The notes under the pieces: model-generated
What the model was told of the DNA's origin: nothing
The model's database searches: none
The model's input: only the letters and a program-made list of their open reading frames with translations
Part shown: piece after piece, positions 6,577 to 6,743 of the stretch
Numbering within the stretch: position 1 is the first letter of the stretch
How the letters are laid out: each line of letters begins with the position of its first letter
Translations under genes and position numbers: made by a program
NCBI GenBank assembly: GCA_025353525.1
Contig: JANXOO010001359.1
Location: forward strand, 1-6,743
From: Schlesneria sp.
GTDB taxonomy: Bacteria > Planctomycetota > Planctomycetia > Planctomycetales > Planctomycetaceae
DNA: 6,743 nt
Direction: 5' to 3'

Positions 6577-6743
6577 ATGGATGCGTGTACAAAGACCGTG
6601 GAAGGCCAAATGGTCGAGTTTTTTCGGTCTTTGAATGAGCGAGATCGGCGGCGATACGCAGCGGTCGAGGCTGCGAAGCTGGGCATGGCGGAGTTCGATT
6701 CATTTCGCGGCTATCAGGCTGCGATCCGAAGACCATTGGTCAG
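6577..6743 (+). pseudogene. ISAzo13-like ('Rhodopirellula') transposase, 5' part, frameshifted
   Basis: N-terminal part of a transposase, cut by the window edge. Frame 1 from ATG 6577 gives MDACTKTVEGQMVEF, then RSLNERDRRRYAAVEAAKLG (residues 17-36), typical of the helical N-terminus of ISAzo13-like transposases. After that, frame 1 turns into a sequence with no family likeness. The -1 frame from 6681 continues as expected: GHGGVRFISRLSGCDPKTIG, matching the family's 'LGHGG..YI..L.GC.PKTI' helix-turn-helix-like segment. The two halves join exactly if one G is restored in the GGG at 6681-6683. So the copy is either inactivated by a one-base deletion or carries a sequencing error in a short G run; programmed -1 frameshifting is less likely because no X XXY YYZ slippery heptamer is present. 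The family name is from recall of its N-terminal motif. The DDE catalytic domain lies beyond the window. Confidence 0.75.

Larger units (their letters stand above)
6494..6743 (+). mobile_element. Left part of an insertion sequence (boundary uncertain)
   Basis: The transposase start at 6577 implies that an IS enters the window's right end. Left ends of such elements are usually within about 100 bases of the start codon, so the boundary is probably near or just before the inverted repeat at 6501-6526. The given start is a guess; no target duplication or terminal inverted repeat can be confirmed without the right end. Confidence 0.4.

Noticed and set aside
6670..6690. Programmed -1 frameshift site in the transposase
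   Set aside because: The sequence around the shift (AAGCTGGGCAT) is not an X XXY YYZ slippery heptamer; a missing G is the simpler explanation. Kept as a finding only for the frame break itself.
1..6743. CRISPR array, tRNA, rRNA, riboswitch, or phage/defence genes
   Set aside because: No regularly spaced direct repeats, cloverleaf-like sequence or relevant protein motif was seen on either strand.

Overview
The window looks like ordinary chromosomal DNA from a planctomycete (phylum Planctomycetota). Three things point that way together: a DUF1501 exported protein with an RRDFL twin-arginine-type leader, Gram-negative lipid A genes that use LpxI, and the start of an IS transposase resembling the 'Rhodopirellula transposase' (ISAzo13-like) group. 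The lineage is inferred from gene content; no ribosomal or other phylogenetic marker is present. Base composition is moderately GC-rich and GTG starts are used.

Layout. Positions 1-337 are non-coding as far as I can see. A plus-strand pair follows: a pyrophosphate-type 6-phosphofructokinase (338-1549), then 28 bases later a two-SIS-domain protein (1578-2597) equivalent to the isomerase half of GlmS without its glutaminase half. A 113-base gap holding a GC-rich stem-loop and a possible promoter leads to a DUF1501 protein (2711-4012). This converges, across 133 bases, on a minus-strand pair transcribed lpxD (6175-5078) then lpxI (5039-4146). From 6176 to 6576 there is a non-coding stretch with the lpxD leader and two inverted repeats. 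The window ends inside a plus-strand transposase that starts at 6577 and changes reading frame near 6681.

How the genes fit together. The first pair plausibly handles fructose-6-phosphate: the SIS protein would make or use it from a phosphorylated (amino)sugar, and the phosphofructokinase would turn it into fructose-1,6-bisphosphate at the cost of PPi. The minus-strand pair supplies two non-adjacent steps of the Raetz lipid A pathway: LpxD N-acylates UDP-3-O-acyl-glucosamine, and LpxI hydrolyses UDP-2,3-diacylglucosamine to lipid X. The DUF1501 protein appears to be a stand-alone exported protein of unknown activity.

For three genes (the phosphofructokinase, DUF1501 and lpxD) an internal start with a good ribosome binding site is preferred over the longest open frame. 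I found no clearly new multi-gene system. The most notable points are the GlmS-like catalytic residues kept in a protein without a glutaminase domain next to a PPi-type phosphofructokinase, and the single-base frame break in the transposase.
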